A stretch of 55,733 nt of DNA, from the NCBI GenBank assembly GCA_015680685.1, contig MNCI01008971.1, positions 13,814 to 69,546 on the forward strand. Direction: 5' to 3'. Within the stretch, counting starts at the first letter, position 1; every line of letters begins with the position of its first letter. The notes under the pieces were generated by a model. That model did no database searches and was not told where the DNA came from. It saw only the letters and a program-made list of their open reading frames with translations. Source of the stretch: Gnetum montanum (lineage: Eukaryota; Streptophyta; Gnetopsida; Gnetales; Gnetaceae). The translations under genes were made by a program, and so were the position numbers. Below, in pieces: positions 40,601 to 45,399 of the stretch.

Positions 40601-43600
40601 CAGTCATGGCAGTAGCTTAATATTTATATAGAATCCTTTAGATCCTATAAATACTTTAGAATCAAATCATTTACAAACAATTTCATTTGACAATCTGTAT
40701 TCTATGCTCACATGACAATATGTTGACTATTTGACACTCTGCAGGCATATGTGAATGGAAATAGACATTTATCTTGCCAAGAACAGACGAATCTTAAACA
40801 GTAGCTCCATTTACCATACAAATCAGGTTCATGTTGGGATTCACTAATCTAGTTTCTAAGCCATGCCAGGTGAAATTATGTTGAGTGGTTGTTTAACAAT
40901 ATCCCAAAGAACATTATACTTTATTGGATTTTTCTTTTTCCTTTTTTTTTTTTTCCGAACAACATTATACTCTGCTATTGTCAGATATGAAATACAAAAG
41001 AAAACTAATAATGCCCAGCAAATGTAAGACTAGGATGATGATGATTACTATGATGATTACTAGCAAACTCAGGATTTAATCTGAGCATCAAAATCTCCTC
41101 TATTCTTAATCTTTTGTGCCCAGCATTAACAGTTACATACCTGAGCACAAATTTTGGTATCTATGCTTTTGTTTCTGAAAGATGCTTCAAAATTGAAATG
41201 AATTCTTTTCCGAATTTGACCTATGTTACTCATCTAGTTCTTAGATTATTCTATTAAGCACACAGCAAGAACTCCATACATAACCAAAGAAAAATAACCC
41301 TTGAAATTTGTTCAAGAAACTGCATGATTTTCAATGTCTGCAAAAATCAACTGATTCCAGGAATCCGATAAACATCAGCGATGTATCAAGGTTTAAAGCA
41401 AAAGATTTTTTATATATCAAAAAATTTCTATGCAAGTAATAACCCATGACCTCTTAATACTTAATAAACCCTGGCTAGCACCACACCAATGCCTCCCAGC
41501 TGTCTATAAGTAACTTCAACGGTAAATATACAATAATATATTGAATGACAAATAAAAGGACTTTTTGCTATAAAAAATAGAGGAAAAATTGGATTAATTG
41601 ATTATGCATAAAAAAATTGAAACATTTAATTAAATTTTAAATTGAATGGCCAATAAATCATATAATTCAGTATGTTTCTGATTGTATAAAAGCATTTAAA
41701 AATGTCATTATTTAAAAAAACATTATCTGTGCAATTTTAAAAAATTAAAAAAATACTTGCCTCAAGAATCTCCAGGTTAGTGCACAGCTCAAGCAGTTGG
41801 CAATGACCATCTGTACTGAGATGAGTAAATTTCAGGTCTAGTTTCTTAAATGCTGTTGCTCGGGGAAAAATAATAGATAATTCACCTTCACTCATGTCAT
41901 TCAATCCTGACAATGATACCACATTTGGTGGAAGTTTGACTTTTTCATACTTACTAGAAACATTTTCTCCACTAAATGAACCACCACTAAACTCCTCCAA
42001 CGACTTTGTGTTCTTGAATATTTCACTTAGATGGAGAAAATCACAATCATTTATTTTCAATGATGTTAAACAAGCACATTTTTTTGCTATCAACTGAAGA
42101 TCAGCAATACTAACATTTTCTAAGCCTGTCATGTAGAAGTTTAAAACCTCCAATGAAGAGTTATTCAAGGCAATTTCATGTAACCATTCACCACCTTCAT
42201 CTGCTATCATACTCTCTTCTAAAAACAAAGTCCTAAGCGACCTGCATTATGACATGGGTAGAGTATGAAACATTATATCAAATATGAAAACAAGGAACCT
42301 ATAATGCAAGATTCCTGCATAGGTTTCTTAAACATACACAGCATATAAAACTGAGAATTGCTTCACTTAAAATCGATACAAATTTTAATACTTCATAAAA
42401 TTTCATGTTCAATCTATCAACATAATTAATCACAGGTTAAATCCCTTCGTGCATAGGTTTCTTAAACATATACAATATATACAACTGAAAATTGCTTACA
42501 TTAAAAATTGATAAAAATTTTAATACCTAGTAAAATTTCATGTTCAATCAATCAATATAATTAGTCACAGGTTCAATCCCAAAGGGTTATGCTGAGACAT
42601 ACATCAATTGTGCAAAAGATAACAACATTTCTGTCCATAACTAGGGTCTTCATATGGATGCAATAAAAACAATTCGGTTTCATTCGAAACTAATCTTTTA
42701 TAAAATTCCAAAAGCATACATACTAACTGAAAGTTCTTTTCTCATTACAAAATATATACATCATCACCTGTTAGCTAGTCTACGTAATATTAAGTCCAAT
42801 ATGGAAACAAATGTTATAAAAATTGTTTCCAAACATCGATGTTAATTTTGATATCCAATGTATTTCAATTTTTAAATTGAAAATGCACATGCCGAAATAC
42901 GTTTCTATGACAAACTGACACCATAAAGTTCCCTCAACTGTATTAGAGGAGAGTAAATCAAAATATTTTTAAAAAAAATCATTTTTTGAAAATTTATTTT
43001 TTAAAATTTAACAGTATTTCATTCGATGATACTTGAGTACATCAGAAAGTATCACAGAGTTGCCTATTCGGAATGTTGAAATCTTACAATAAAACACAAC
43101 ATAGATTTTGCAACTTAGCATTACCCATGCATAAAATGCAGCAAAATTTAAAAACTTTTCTTCCTCATTCAACATTTATCAACGTACACTTAGTTTTTGA
43201 AAAGCTCTAAGCTCTGACGCAACATTGATAGCACAGCTTACAAAATTTCAAATTAACAAAGGTAACAGGAAGCGCCGAATGGTAAATACCCTCCGCATCT
43301 AGTATTTAGAAAGACCAAGTATTAACCTAAGGAAGTAACTACAACTTCAATGCATTTATTAAAGAAACAACTTATTAGATTTTTAACACAAAGAAAAGAA
43401 AGAACTAAAGGTAAACATTAAAGATCTTGTTTGTTCACAAATGTCAATTAATAAATATAGAACATTAAAATCTTGCTAAAAAGTATAGAGATTTTTCTTG
43501 TAAAAATACCAAACTTTCTTTTAAAAAAATATAGCCCTGTTGATAGAAAATTTTTAAATTAACAAATGCTGCAATTAGCATTAAACAAATCAATGAAGAA

Positions 43601-44953
43601 AATCAATAACACAGTGATAGCCGAAGTGATAAGTCATTGGTTTGTTAACCAATAAGGTATGACTTTGATGTTAGATTAACATTGTCATATACAAAGCGGT
43701 CATACTGTTTCACTCTTTGTACACTCCGCAACCACCAACACAATAGGAAGTACACAGTTTAATAAAAACCTCCATGCTCAAAGAAATTTTTTTTTTTTAA
43801 ATCACATTCTGATAACATCAATAATGAATTTCTGAGAAGAGCAGAGCTTAACTGATAAAATTTGAAATTAAAAAAAAAAAACTTACAGAAAGCACCAGTG
43901 TAAGAATTTTATGTGTTCAGAAAGATTAGGTAGAAAGGACATGAAATGGTAATTTTTTTAAACACAACTCGAGCCATAAAAATTCAAATGAAGAAAAATT
44001 ACACAAAGCTCAAATGAAGAAAAATAACAAAAAGCGTTGCACGGCGAGAGAACAAACCTTGCGCATCCATGGAGATTTAGTAATAACCAATAAGAGCATC
44101 ATTGAATTTTCCACATTTTGAATTGAGAAAACTTTCAAATTTTAAAACACAAAGGAATACAAGCAAGAGTGCTAACTAGACGGCTTTTGTGATCACCTTT
44201 CAAATTAAGAAAAGCTACAAAAGACATGACCAAGGACGAAAAATTGGCAGATATCCGCTAATAACGGAAATTTGTCATTTAGATTTGGTTACCTTCTTGA
44301 AATGCACAAACTCAATACACGAAAACTAAAATGCTAAAACAAAAGCTTAAGATCGCGTTTAAGAGCGTTCAGTAAAGGAGGTATGCATTCAAAAGGATGA
44401 GTGGAAAAGGACAAAATTACCTGCAACGGCGAGCGAGGTGCAGAAGGCCGCGCGTGGAGAATCCAGAGCACATCTCAAGCTTGAGGAGCTGGAGCACGGT
44501 GCCGCGGCTGCTGACGAGCACGGCGATGTCGTCGTCGGTTACGATCATGCGGCGGAGGTGCAGCGCCTTAAGACACTGGAAGCTGTTGCGGATCTCCAAA
44601 ATCCAGGGGCTCGCGTAGCCTCCCCAGTCGTGCGGGATGAGATCGAACATGGCGGCCCGCGGCTTCCCTTTGAGCTTCAGCGACTCCAGCCACGGAAAGC
44701 GCACGCTCAGATCACCCGGCCTGATACTGTAGCAAAACGCGATCGTCACATGCTTCCGAGTTCGCGCGTCCACGGCGTTCCATTTCTTGCAGACCAGCGA
44801 CACAGCGCTGCGGTCGCGCGGATCCTCAACGTGCGCCATCACCAATTCCAGCGCCTCGTCCACGATTCCGCCCGTTTCGCTGTATGCTCGGCTTAGCCTC
44901 TTCAACGTTCCTACTGCCAAATCTTTGCACTCCTCCTCAATCTCCTGCGCCAT
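12878..44953 (-). CDS. COI1: COI1, F-box/LRR jasmonate co-receptor (complete gene, three coding exons)
   Basis: Coding exons 44953-44421, 42241-41761 and 13630-12878 join to 588 codons plus stop; Arabidopsis COI1 has 592. The family is the substrate receptor of the SCF(COI1) ubiquitin ligase. It binds jasmonoyl-isoleucine together with JAZ repressors and sends JAZ for degradation. Seen here: an F-box at about residues 30-72, then leucine-rich repeats to the C-terminus. Ligand-pocket residues known from Arabidopsis are all present at aligned positions: R99, M102, F103 (R85, M88, F89), R362 (R348), Y394 (Y386), R417 (R409), Y452 (Y444), R504 (R496), W527 (W519). The N-terminus is 14 residues longer than in Arabidopsis, and the acidic loop after R365 is about six residues shorter. 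The start is the only ATG after an in-frame TGA at 45079-45077, in good context (A at -3, G at +4). No frameshift or internal stop is seen, so the gene is probably functional. Intron 2 has a GC donor. Confidence 0.97.
14167..14220. repeat. Tandem duplication, 27 bp x 2
   Basis: The unit starting AAGTGACTTAAAACAAGAC is repeated perfectly at 14167-14193 and 14194-14220 within COI1 intron 2. Confidence 0.9.
14240..15105 (+). mobile_element. Possible solo LTR with promoter
   Basis: An 860-bp block of distinct, G/T-rich composition has a strong TATA box (CTATAAATAG at 14534-14543) followed by a G/T-rich transcribed-looking leader. This is the usual look of a plant LTR. No internal region, partner LTR or clear target duplication was found, so the ends are approximate. 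Confidence 0.35.
15220..15720 (+). mobile_element. LINE C-terminal fragment (zf-RVT region)
   Basis: Plus-strand frames read SFTYPKIW / [19 protein letters not shown], then CPLC-like [20 protein letters not shown], the zinc-binding RT end of plant LINEs. It continues QPLVLYYI, which matches the minus-strand relic at 227-540, so both belong to one family. Broken by stops. It is antisense to COI1. Confidence 0.6.
15760..17730. other. AT-rich intron sequence, unassigned
   Basis: Many short frames, none recognisable. A TGGTATCAAAGG at about 15938 recalls an initiator-Met-tRNA primer-binding site, but no LTR boundary supports it. Confidence 0.4.
17735..17870 (+). mobile_element. tRNA-derived SINE candidate
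   Basis: The head contains TGGTCATATGGTTAGCATA (A-box-like) and GGTTCAACACC (perfect B-box fit to GGTTCRANNCC) about 40 bases later. A T/C-rich body follows. The overall spacing fits a tRNA. Confidence 0.5.
18221..18408. repeat. Tandem duplication, 94 bp x 2
   Basis: Positions 18221-18314 and 18315-18408 are identical except for the last base. The second copy overlaps the 3' end of the 94-codon minus-strand ORF at 18343-18627. Near identity indicates a recent event. Confidence 0.95.
18343..18627 (-). CDS. Unrecognised 94-residue ORF in COI1 intron 2
   Basis: An ATG-started open frame of 94 codons has a non-repetitive, protein-like composition (Trp, Cys and Tyr present; segments [17 protein letters not shown] and [17 protein letters not shown]). 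It is sense to COI1. It shows no signal peptide or membrane segment. I do not recognise the family. Its last codons are duplicated downstream by the 94-bp tandem repeat. It may be a captured gene fragment, or chance. Confidence 0.25.
   Translation of the reverse strand: MMKNFNRDKYTFIKINKFLLLNDYAYNSWCEYWTSYLNDHKWSEDSCNGLGLTRSLTTGKVINMRTVDTFITKDIYNNGRYRDVKNVEHYEISK
18870..19135. repeat. Direct repeat A (possible copia 3' LTR remnant)
   Basis: It is similar to 22000-22415, starting GTTACAAGATTTC and including ACATGACTAAGT, GAGGAGT and CAATTTAACTTAC. It lies on the 3' side of the minus-strand copia relic, where a 3' LTR would be expected. Confidence 0.5.
19400..20490 (-). mobile_element. Ty1-copia RT and RNase H relic
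   Basis: Minus-strand pieces in order are [15 protein letters not shown] (about 20430), then [21 protein letters not shown] and [13 protein letters not shown] (20107-19853), then RNase H with KRKHIEIS near 19500. These match the DVKxAFLNGxLxExIYMxQPEGF, SQxKY, Y(R)xxVGSLxYL and KHIEI segments of copia polyproteins. Stops and gaps mean it is dead. It is in the sense orientation of COI1. Confidence 0.8.
20640..21965 (-). mobile_element. RTE-type LINE reverse transcriptase relic
   Basis: Minus-strand translation gives [20 protein letters not shown] and [10 protein letters not shown] (21704-21513), the RTE signature (family: KLWERxIE, NQFGFMPGRST). A deletion follows, removing sequence up to a degraded FANDIVLVD (about 21420, the YADD-box region). 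Then come HLRWFGH (about 20860) and an ending of the VGTRLG type at about 20640 with a GAT-rich tail. It is 5'-truncated and full of stops. It is sense to COI1 and directly next to the copia relic. Confidence 0.8.
22000..22415. repeat. Direct repeat B with a 155-bp insertion
   Basis: This is the partner of direct repeat A (18870-19135), in the same orientation. Relative to A it carries an extra block at about 22041-22195. With A it flanks the copia and RTE relics, so the pair may be degenerate LTRs of the copia element. Confidence 0.45.
22420..22860. other. Unassigned intron sequence
   Basis: AT-rich. It may hold copia 5' internal sequence, but nothing is recognisable in translation. Confidence 0.35.
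22860..24305 (+). mobile_element. LINE reverse-transcriptase relic of uncertain clade
   Basis: Plus-strand frames read [20 protein letters not shown] and IGVKQGCPL (about 23010-23036). After one frameshift they continue IDEMQEWL and [11 protein letters not shown] (YADD catalytic box, 23143-23154), then [19 protein letters not shown] and a long C-terminal region with [17 protein letters not shown]. It ends with ATAATAAAGC and a (CATTTT)-rich tail at about 24300. The motifs are those of non-LTR elements but differ from both the RTE and L1 pieces in this intron. Frameshifts and stops inactivate it. It is antisense to COI1. Confidence 0.75.
24306..24685. other. Unassigned intron sequence before a LINE insertion
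   Basis: AT-rich. Its right part appears continuous with 25285 onward once the LINE tail between is ignored. Confidence 0.4.
24686..25284 (+). mobile_element. 5'-truncated LINE insertion with 15-bp target-site duplication
   Basis: The 15-mer AATACAAAGGGCACA is present at 24686-24700 and again at 25270-25284. The 569 bases between end in AAGAAAAAAA. The insert is clearly less AT-rich than its surroundings, with runs such as GGGGTTTGGGG. A perfect target duplication plus an A-tail is the signature of LINE-machinery insertion. No RT motif remains because the copy is 5'-truncated. Confidence 0.85.
25285..26310 (+). mobile_element. Decayed retroelement ORF, coiled-coil-like
   Basis: Interrupted plus-strand frames are rich in Lys, Glu and Leu (for example [19 protein letters not shown] near 25870) and resemble coiled-coil regions of gypsy-associated ORFs. 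Assignment to a family is not possible from what is visible. Confidence 0.3.
26310..27150. other. Unassigned intron sequence
   Basis: AT-rich, without recognisable coding or repeat structure. Confidence 0.4.
27155..27312 (+). mobile_element. tRNA-derived SINE with a LINE-like 3' tail
   Basis: The A-box-like TGATTTCTTGG (27164-27174) and B-box-like GTTTGATCCC (27209-27218) have tRNA spacing. The last 40 bases (GTCCAACAAATCC, GGGTCTT, ACATAATAAA) closely match the end of the LINE at 24248-24290. This is the expected relation between a SINE and the LINE whose enzyme copies it. Confidence 0.6.
27316..29655 (+). mobile_element. L1-type LINE 3' part (zf-RVT onward)
   Basis: Frame 27324-27551 contains [20 protein letters not shown] and LFIYC, the zinc-binding end of plant L1 reverse transcriptases. 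Broken frames continue to about 28400, then Pro/Thr-rich, C-rich sequence and a T/G-rich 3' untranslated-like part end in A-rich sequence at about 29655. A perfect 72-bp tandem duplication lies at 27774-27917. It is antisense to COI1. Confidence 0.65.
27774..27917. repeat. Perfect tandem duplication, 72 bp x 2
   Basis: Copies are 27774-27845 and 27846-27917. The length is a multiple of three, so it repeats 24 residues ([15 protein letters not shown]...) without shifting the frame. Identity is complete. Confidence 0.95.
29660..30250 (-). other. Sequence left of the gypsy LTR, with an unrecognised ORF
   Basis: A 107-codon minus-strand frame (30311-29988) starts inside the presumed LTR and runs out of it, ending [16 protein letters not shown] and [11 protein letters not shown]. 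It looks protein-like but I do not recognise it. The rest is AT-rich. Confidence 0.25.
30252..31085 (+). mobile_element. 5' LTR of the intronic gypsy-like element
   Basis: It ends ACCACTCATCA immediately before a primer-binding-site-like sequence. It has a TATA box, TATAAATACA, at 30341-30350. Its right part aligns with the LTRs at 54033-54905 (same strand) and, reversed, with 46618-47497 and 50881-51684. The left end (TG at 30252) is inferred from the short U3 seen in the other copies. Confidence 0.65.
31086..31104 (+). other. Primer-binding-site remnant
   Basis: TTGGTGTAGTTGTCAGGGA lies directly after the LTR. It aligns with the site at 54906-54925 and looks like a decayed version of the TTGGCGCCGTTGCC type used by Athila/Tat-like gypsy elements. 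Confidence 0.5.
31299..33470 (+). pseudogene. Gypsy-like gag relic
   Basis: An N-terminal piece (31299-31514, [19 protein letters not shown]) has a homologue at about 55115-55200. Frame 31900-32163 ends in [20 protein letters not shown] and KLFPKHL; frame 32315-32569 has [19 protein letters not shown] and [16 protein letters not shown]. These are the retrotransposon gag domain in its usual order. Gln/Asn-rich broken frames follow to about 33470. Several frameshifts inactivate it. Confidence 0.75.
33610..34145 (+). pseudogene. Gypsy-like aspartic protease relic
   Basis: [15 protein letters not shown] (about 33690) corresponds to the retropepsin active site, with DSS in place of DSG. Then comes [20 protein letters not shown] and [13 protein letters not shown] (33831-34000), the flap and ILGRPWLxxxxA segment of plant gypsy proteases. 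A stop lies between the two parts. No reverse transcriptase, RNase H or integrase is found downstream. Confidence 0.75.
34146..35440 (+). mobile_element. Post-protease spacer of the gypsy-like element
   Basis: Non-coding. In order it holds a GACACCTAGT-containing segment, a 300-bp T-rich tract (about 34590-34830), ACCAAGTGGGAATGA, and three copies of a short motif (35221-35252, 35321-35355, 35404-35436). The same items occur in the same order on the minus strand at 53880-53110, so this is a conserved part of the element family. Confidence 0.55.
35221..35436. repeat. Three spaced copies of a TGTTACCCATGCCT-like motif
   Basis: Each copy reads approximately GGAAAGACATGTTAC followed by CCATGCCTGAAGG; they are spaced 83-100 bases apart. 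A fourth copy lies on the minus strand at 53111-53145. Confidence 0.6.
35440..36840. other. Unassigned part of the gypsy-like element
   Basis: AT-rich with no recognisable frame. It presumably is internal element sequence between the spacer and the next ORF. Confidence 0.35.
37200..38432 (+). pseudogene. Plant-transposon-protein-like ORF relic
   Basis: Frames 37235-37531 ([34 protein letters not shown]), 37586-38026 ([15 protein letters not shown], then a Pro/Thr/Lys-rich stretch) and 38043-38432 form one interrupted ORF. The arrangement IFPTRRLN..., I-x-MGK, LCKxLGI recalls the 'putative plant transposon protein' domain of Athila-type elements. A clear homologue lies on the minus strand at 50040-49360. 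I infer that both belong to one family. It has no known enzymatic role. Confidence 0.55.
38440..38950. other. Unassigned intron sequence
   Basis: T-rich with no ORF of note. It could be retroelement 3' sequence, but no LTR is visible. Confidence 0.35.
38950..39860. other. C-rich island in intron 2
   Basis: About 900 bases are rich in C and A, including a 17-18-base C run near 39326 followed by A8. Plus-strand frames are Pro/Thr/Ser-rich and unrecognised. A 37-bp perfect tandem duplication lies inside (39412-39485). The composition resembles the C-rich part of the LINE at 28.7-29.0 kb. Confidence 0.45.
39412..39485. repeat. Perfect tandem duplication, 37 bp x 2
   Basis: The unit beginning GGACCATCATGCCATAAC is repeated at 39412-39448 and 39449-39485 without mismatch. 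Confidence 0.95.
39860..41760. other. Intron 2 sequence next to exon 2
   Basis: AT-rich, without recognisable transposon coding sequence. This may be the original, non-inserted intron sequence. Confidence 0.4.
41761..42241 (-). CDS. COI1: COI1 coding exon 2 (residues 178-338, LRRs)
   Basis: This exon has 481 bases. The acceptor ATAATGCAG lies just before 42241; the first base completes Arg178 and the exon then reads [10 protein letters not shown]. It carries the middle leucine-rich repeats, including [11 protein letters not shown] and [11 protein letters not shown]. It ends CTG GAG ATT CTT GAG at 41761 in phase 0 and is followed by GCAAGTATTT, a GC rather than GT donor. Reading through would add only seven residues before a stop. 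Alignment with the COI1 family (NLEVLE followed by xxxVIGDRG) fixes this boundary. Confidence 0.95.
42312..42580. repeat. Diverged tandem duplication, about 134 bp x 2
   Basis: Copies begin at the shared TGCATAGGTTTCTTAAACAT (42316 and 42450) and end CACAGGTT(A/C)AATCCC. Several substitutions separate them, so the event is old. It lies within intron 1. Confidence 0.85.
43618..43740 (+). mobile_element. tRNA-derived SINE candidate in intron 1
   Basis: The head reads AGCCGAAGTGATAAGTC (A-box-like), then an anticodon-arm-like hairpin ATTGG-TTTGTTAA-CCAAT with a central GTTAA as in tRNA-Asn(GUU), then a weak B box (ACTTTGATGTTAG). A T/C-rich body follows. Confidence 0.4.
44421..44953 (-). CDS. 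COI1: COI1 coding exon 1 (residues 1-178, F-box)
   Basis: This exon has 533 coding bases and ends TGC AG, followed by the donor GTAATTTT (44420 downward), so the Arg178 codon is split 2+1. It encodes a 30-residue N-terminal extension, the F-box (LVCKKW core) that contacts the SKP1-like adaptor, and the first repeats with the pocket segment KGKPRAAMF. It is strikingly GC- and CpG-rich compared with the other exons and the surrounding DNA. The long antisense open frames over it are a by-product of that composition. Confidence 0.96.
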
Positions 44954-45044
44954 AATTATGCTCCTGCTTCTGCTTCCTCCTCCTGCTCCTGCTGTTGTTG
45001 CTACCGTTACTCCCTCTTCCTCCCCTTCGTTCCCTTGCTCGCTG

Positions 45045-45083
45045 CTATGTATGCCCTGGAATGGCAAAGCCTTGCATCATCAT
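45045..45083 (-). CDS. Upstream ORF 2 of COI1 (12 codons, putative)
   Basis: This frame begins with three consecutive ATGs (45083, 45080, 45077) and reads MMMQGFAIPGHT then TAG. It ends 91 bases before the COI1 start codon and is out of frame with it. If it lies in the mRNA it would be expected to reduce initiation at the main ATG. It is not recognised as a conserved peptide. Confidence 0.4.
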   Translation of the reverse strand: MMMQGFAIPGHT

Positions 45084-45220
45084 TATCCTCTCTCCCTTAC
45101 TCCGAGGGGCAACACGGAAGACAAGCAAAACCCCTGTTTATCTGCTTTGTTGCCCCTGTGTCCGGATTTTGACCTGCATTTCCGATACTGATTCACTGAA
45201 CCAGATGACGCAGCCAGCAT
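45083..45220 (-). CDS. Upstream ORF 1 of COI1 (45 codons, putative)
   Basis: An ATG at 45220 opens a 45-codon frame ending in TAA at 45085-45083. The last A of that stop is also the A of the next upstream ATG (TAATG). It lies out of frame with COI1. Whether it is transcribed depends on the unknown start site; the G-box only 9 bases upstream may put it outside the mRNA. Confidence 0.3.
   Translation of the reverse strand: MLAASSGSVNQYRKCRSKSGHRGNKADKQGFCLSSVLPLGVRERG
45206..45210 (+). promoter_or_regulatory. TGACG motif upstream of COI1
   Basis: A TGACG pentamer, the TGA-type bZIP core often described in methyl-jasmonate-responsive promoters, lies about 20 bases from the G-box. A pentamer occurs often by chance. 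Only its proximity to the G-box in a jasmonate-receptor promoter makes it worth listing. Confidence 0.3.
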
Positions 45221-45228
45221 TGCCGCAC

Positions 45229-45234
45229 CACGTG
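45229..45234. promoter_or_regulatory. G-box CACGTG upstream of COI1
   Basis: A palindromic CACGTG in the context CCACGTGT lies 276 bases upstream of the COI1 ATG. G-boxes are bound by plant bHLH factors, including the jasmonate regulator MYC2, and by bZIP factors. Function here is inferred from position only. Confidence 0.45.
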
Positions 45235-45399
45235 TCTCACACGGCTCCCTTACCCTTGCTGTGATAACCTCCAAGTTGAGCTGAACTCCCAAAAATGCGC
45301 TGCAGAACAAGGCTTTTTACTGCGGCGCCATTATCAAGGCAAACTGTTAACCGTATTCAATACCGCCAAATAGAATAATGCCCCCGCCGTTTTCGCGTT

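Larger units (their letters stand above)
13631..41760 (-). other. COI1 intron 2, 28,130 bp, GC-AG type
   Basis: The intron starts GCAAGTAT at 41760 and ends TTTTACAG at 13631 (minus strand). Only this pairing keeps the COI1 frame. It is filled with fragments of LINEs, SINEs, copia and gypsy-like elements, annotated separately. Most recognisable coding relics lie antisense to COI1; the copia and RTE pieces lie sense. Confidence 0.93.
42242..44420 (-). other. COI1 intron 1, 2,179 bp, GT-AG
   Basis: The donor is GTAATTTT at 44420 and the acceptor ATAATGCAG ends at 42242. The intron is AT-rich. It contains a diverged 134-bp tandem duplication (42312-42580) and a tRNA-like SINE head (about 43618-43740). 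The remainder shows nothing recognisable. Confidence 0.95.
44954..45300 (-). promoter_or_regulatory. COI1 leader and proximal promoter
   Basis: This GC-rich sequence lies immediately upstream of the start codon. It holds two small upstream ORFs (45220-45083 and 45083-45045), a TGACG motif and a G-box. No clear TATA box was found on the minus strand here. The transcription start cannot be placed from sequence, so the split between leader and promoter is unknown. Confidence 0.6.

Noticed and set aside
41753-41760. GT donor at GCAA|GTATTT for COI1 intron 2
   Set aside because: Joining it to the exon 3 acceptor shifts the frame and meets a TAG within a few codons. The family alignment has no room for the extra bases.
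44438-44896. A 152-codon plus-strand ORF and other long frames over COI1 exon 1
   Set aside because: They are antisense shadows of GC-rich COI1 coding sequence; their translations have no recognisable domain.
44954-45067. N-terminal extension of COI1 by 38 codons up to 45067
   Set aside because: The upstream codon is TTG, not ATG, and an in-frame TGA lies at 45079-45077, so the ATG at 44953 is the first start available.
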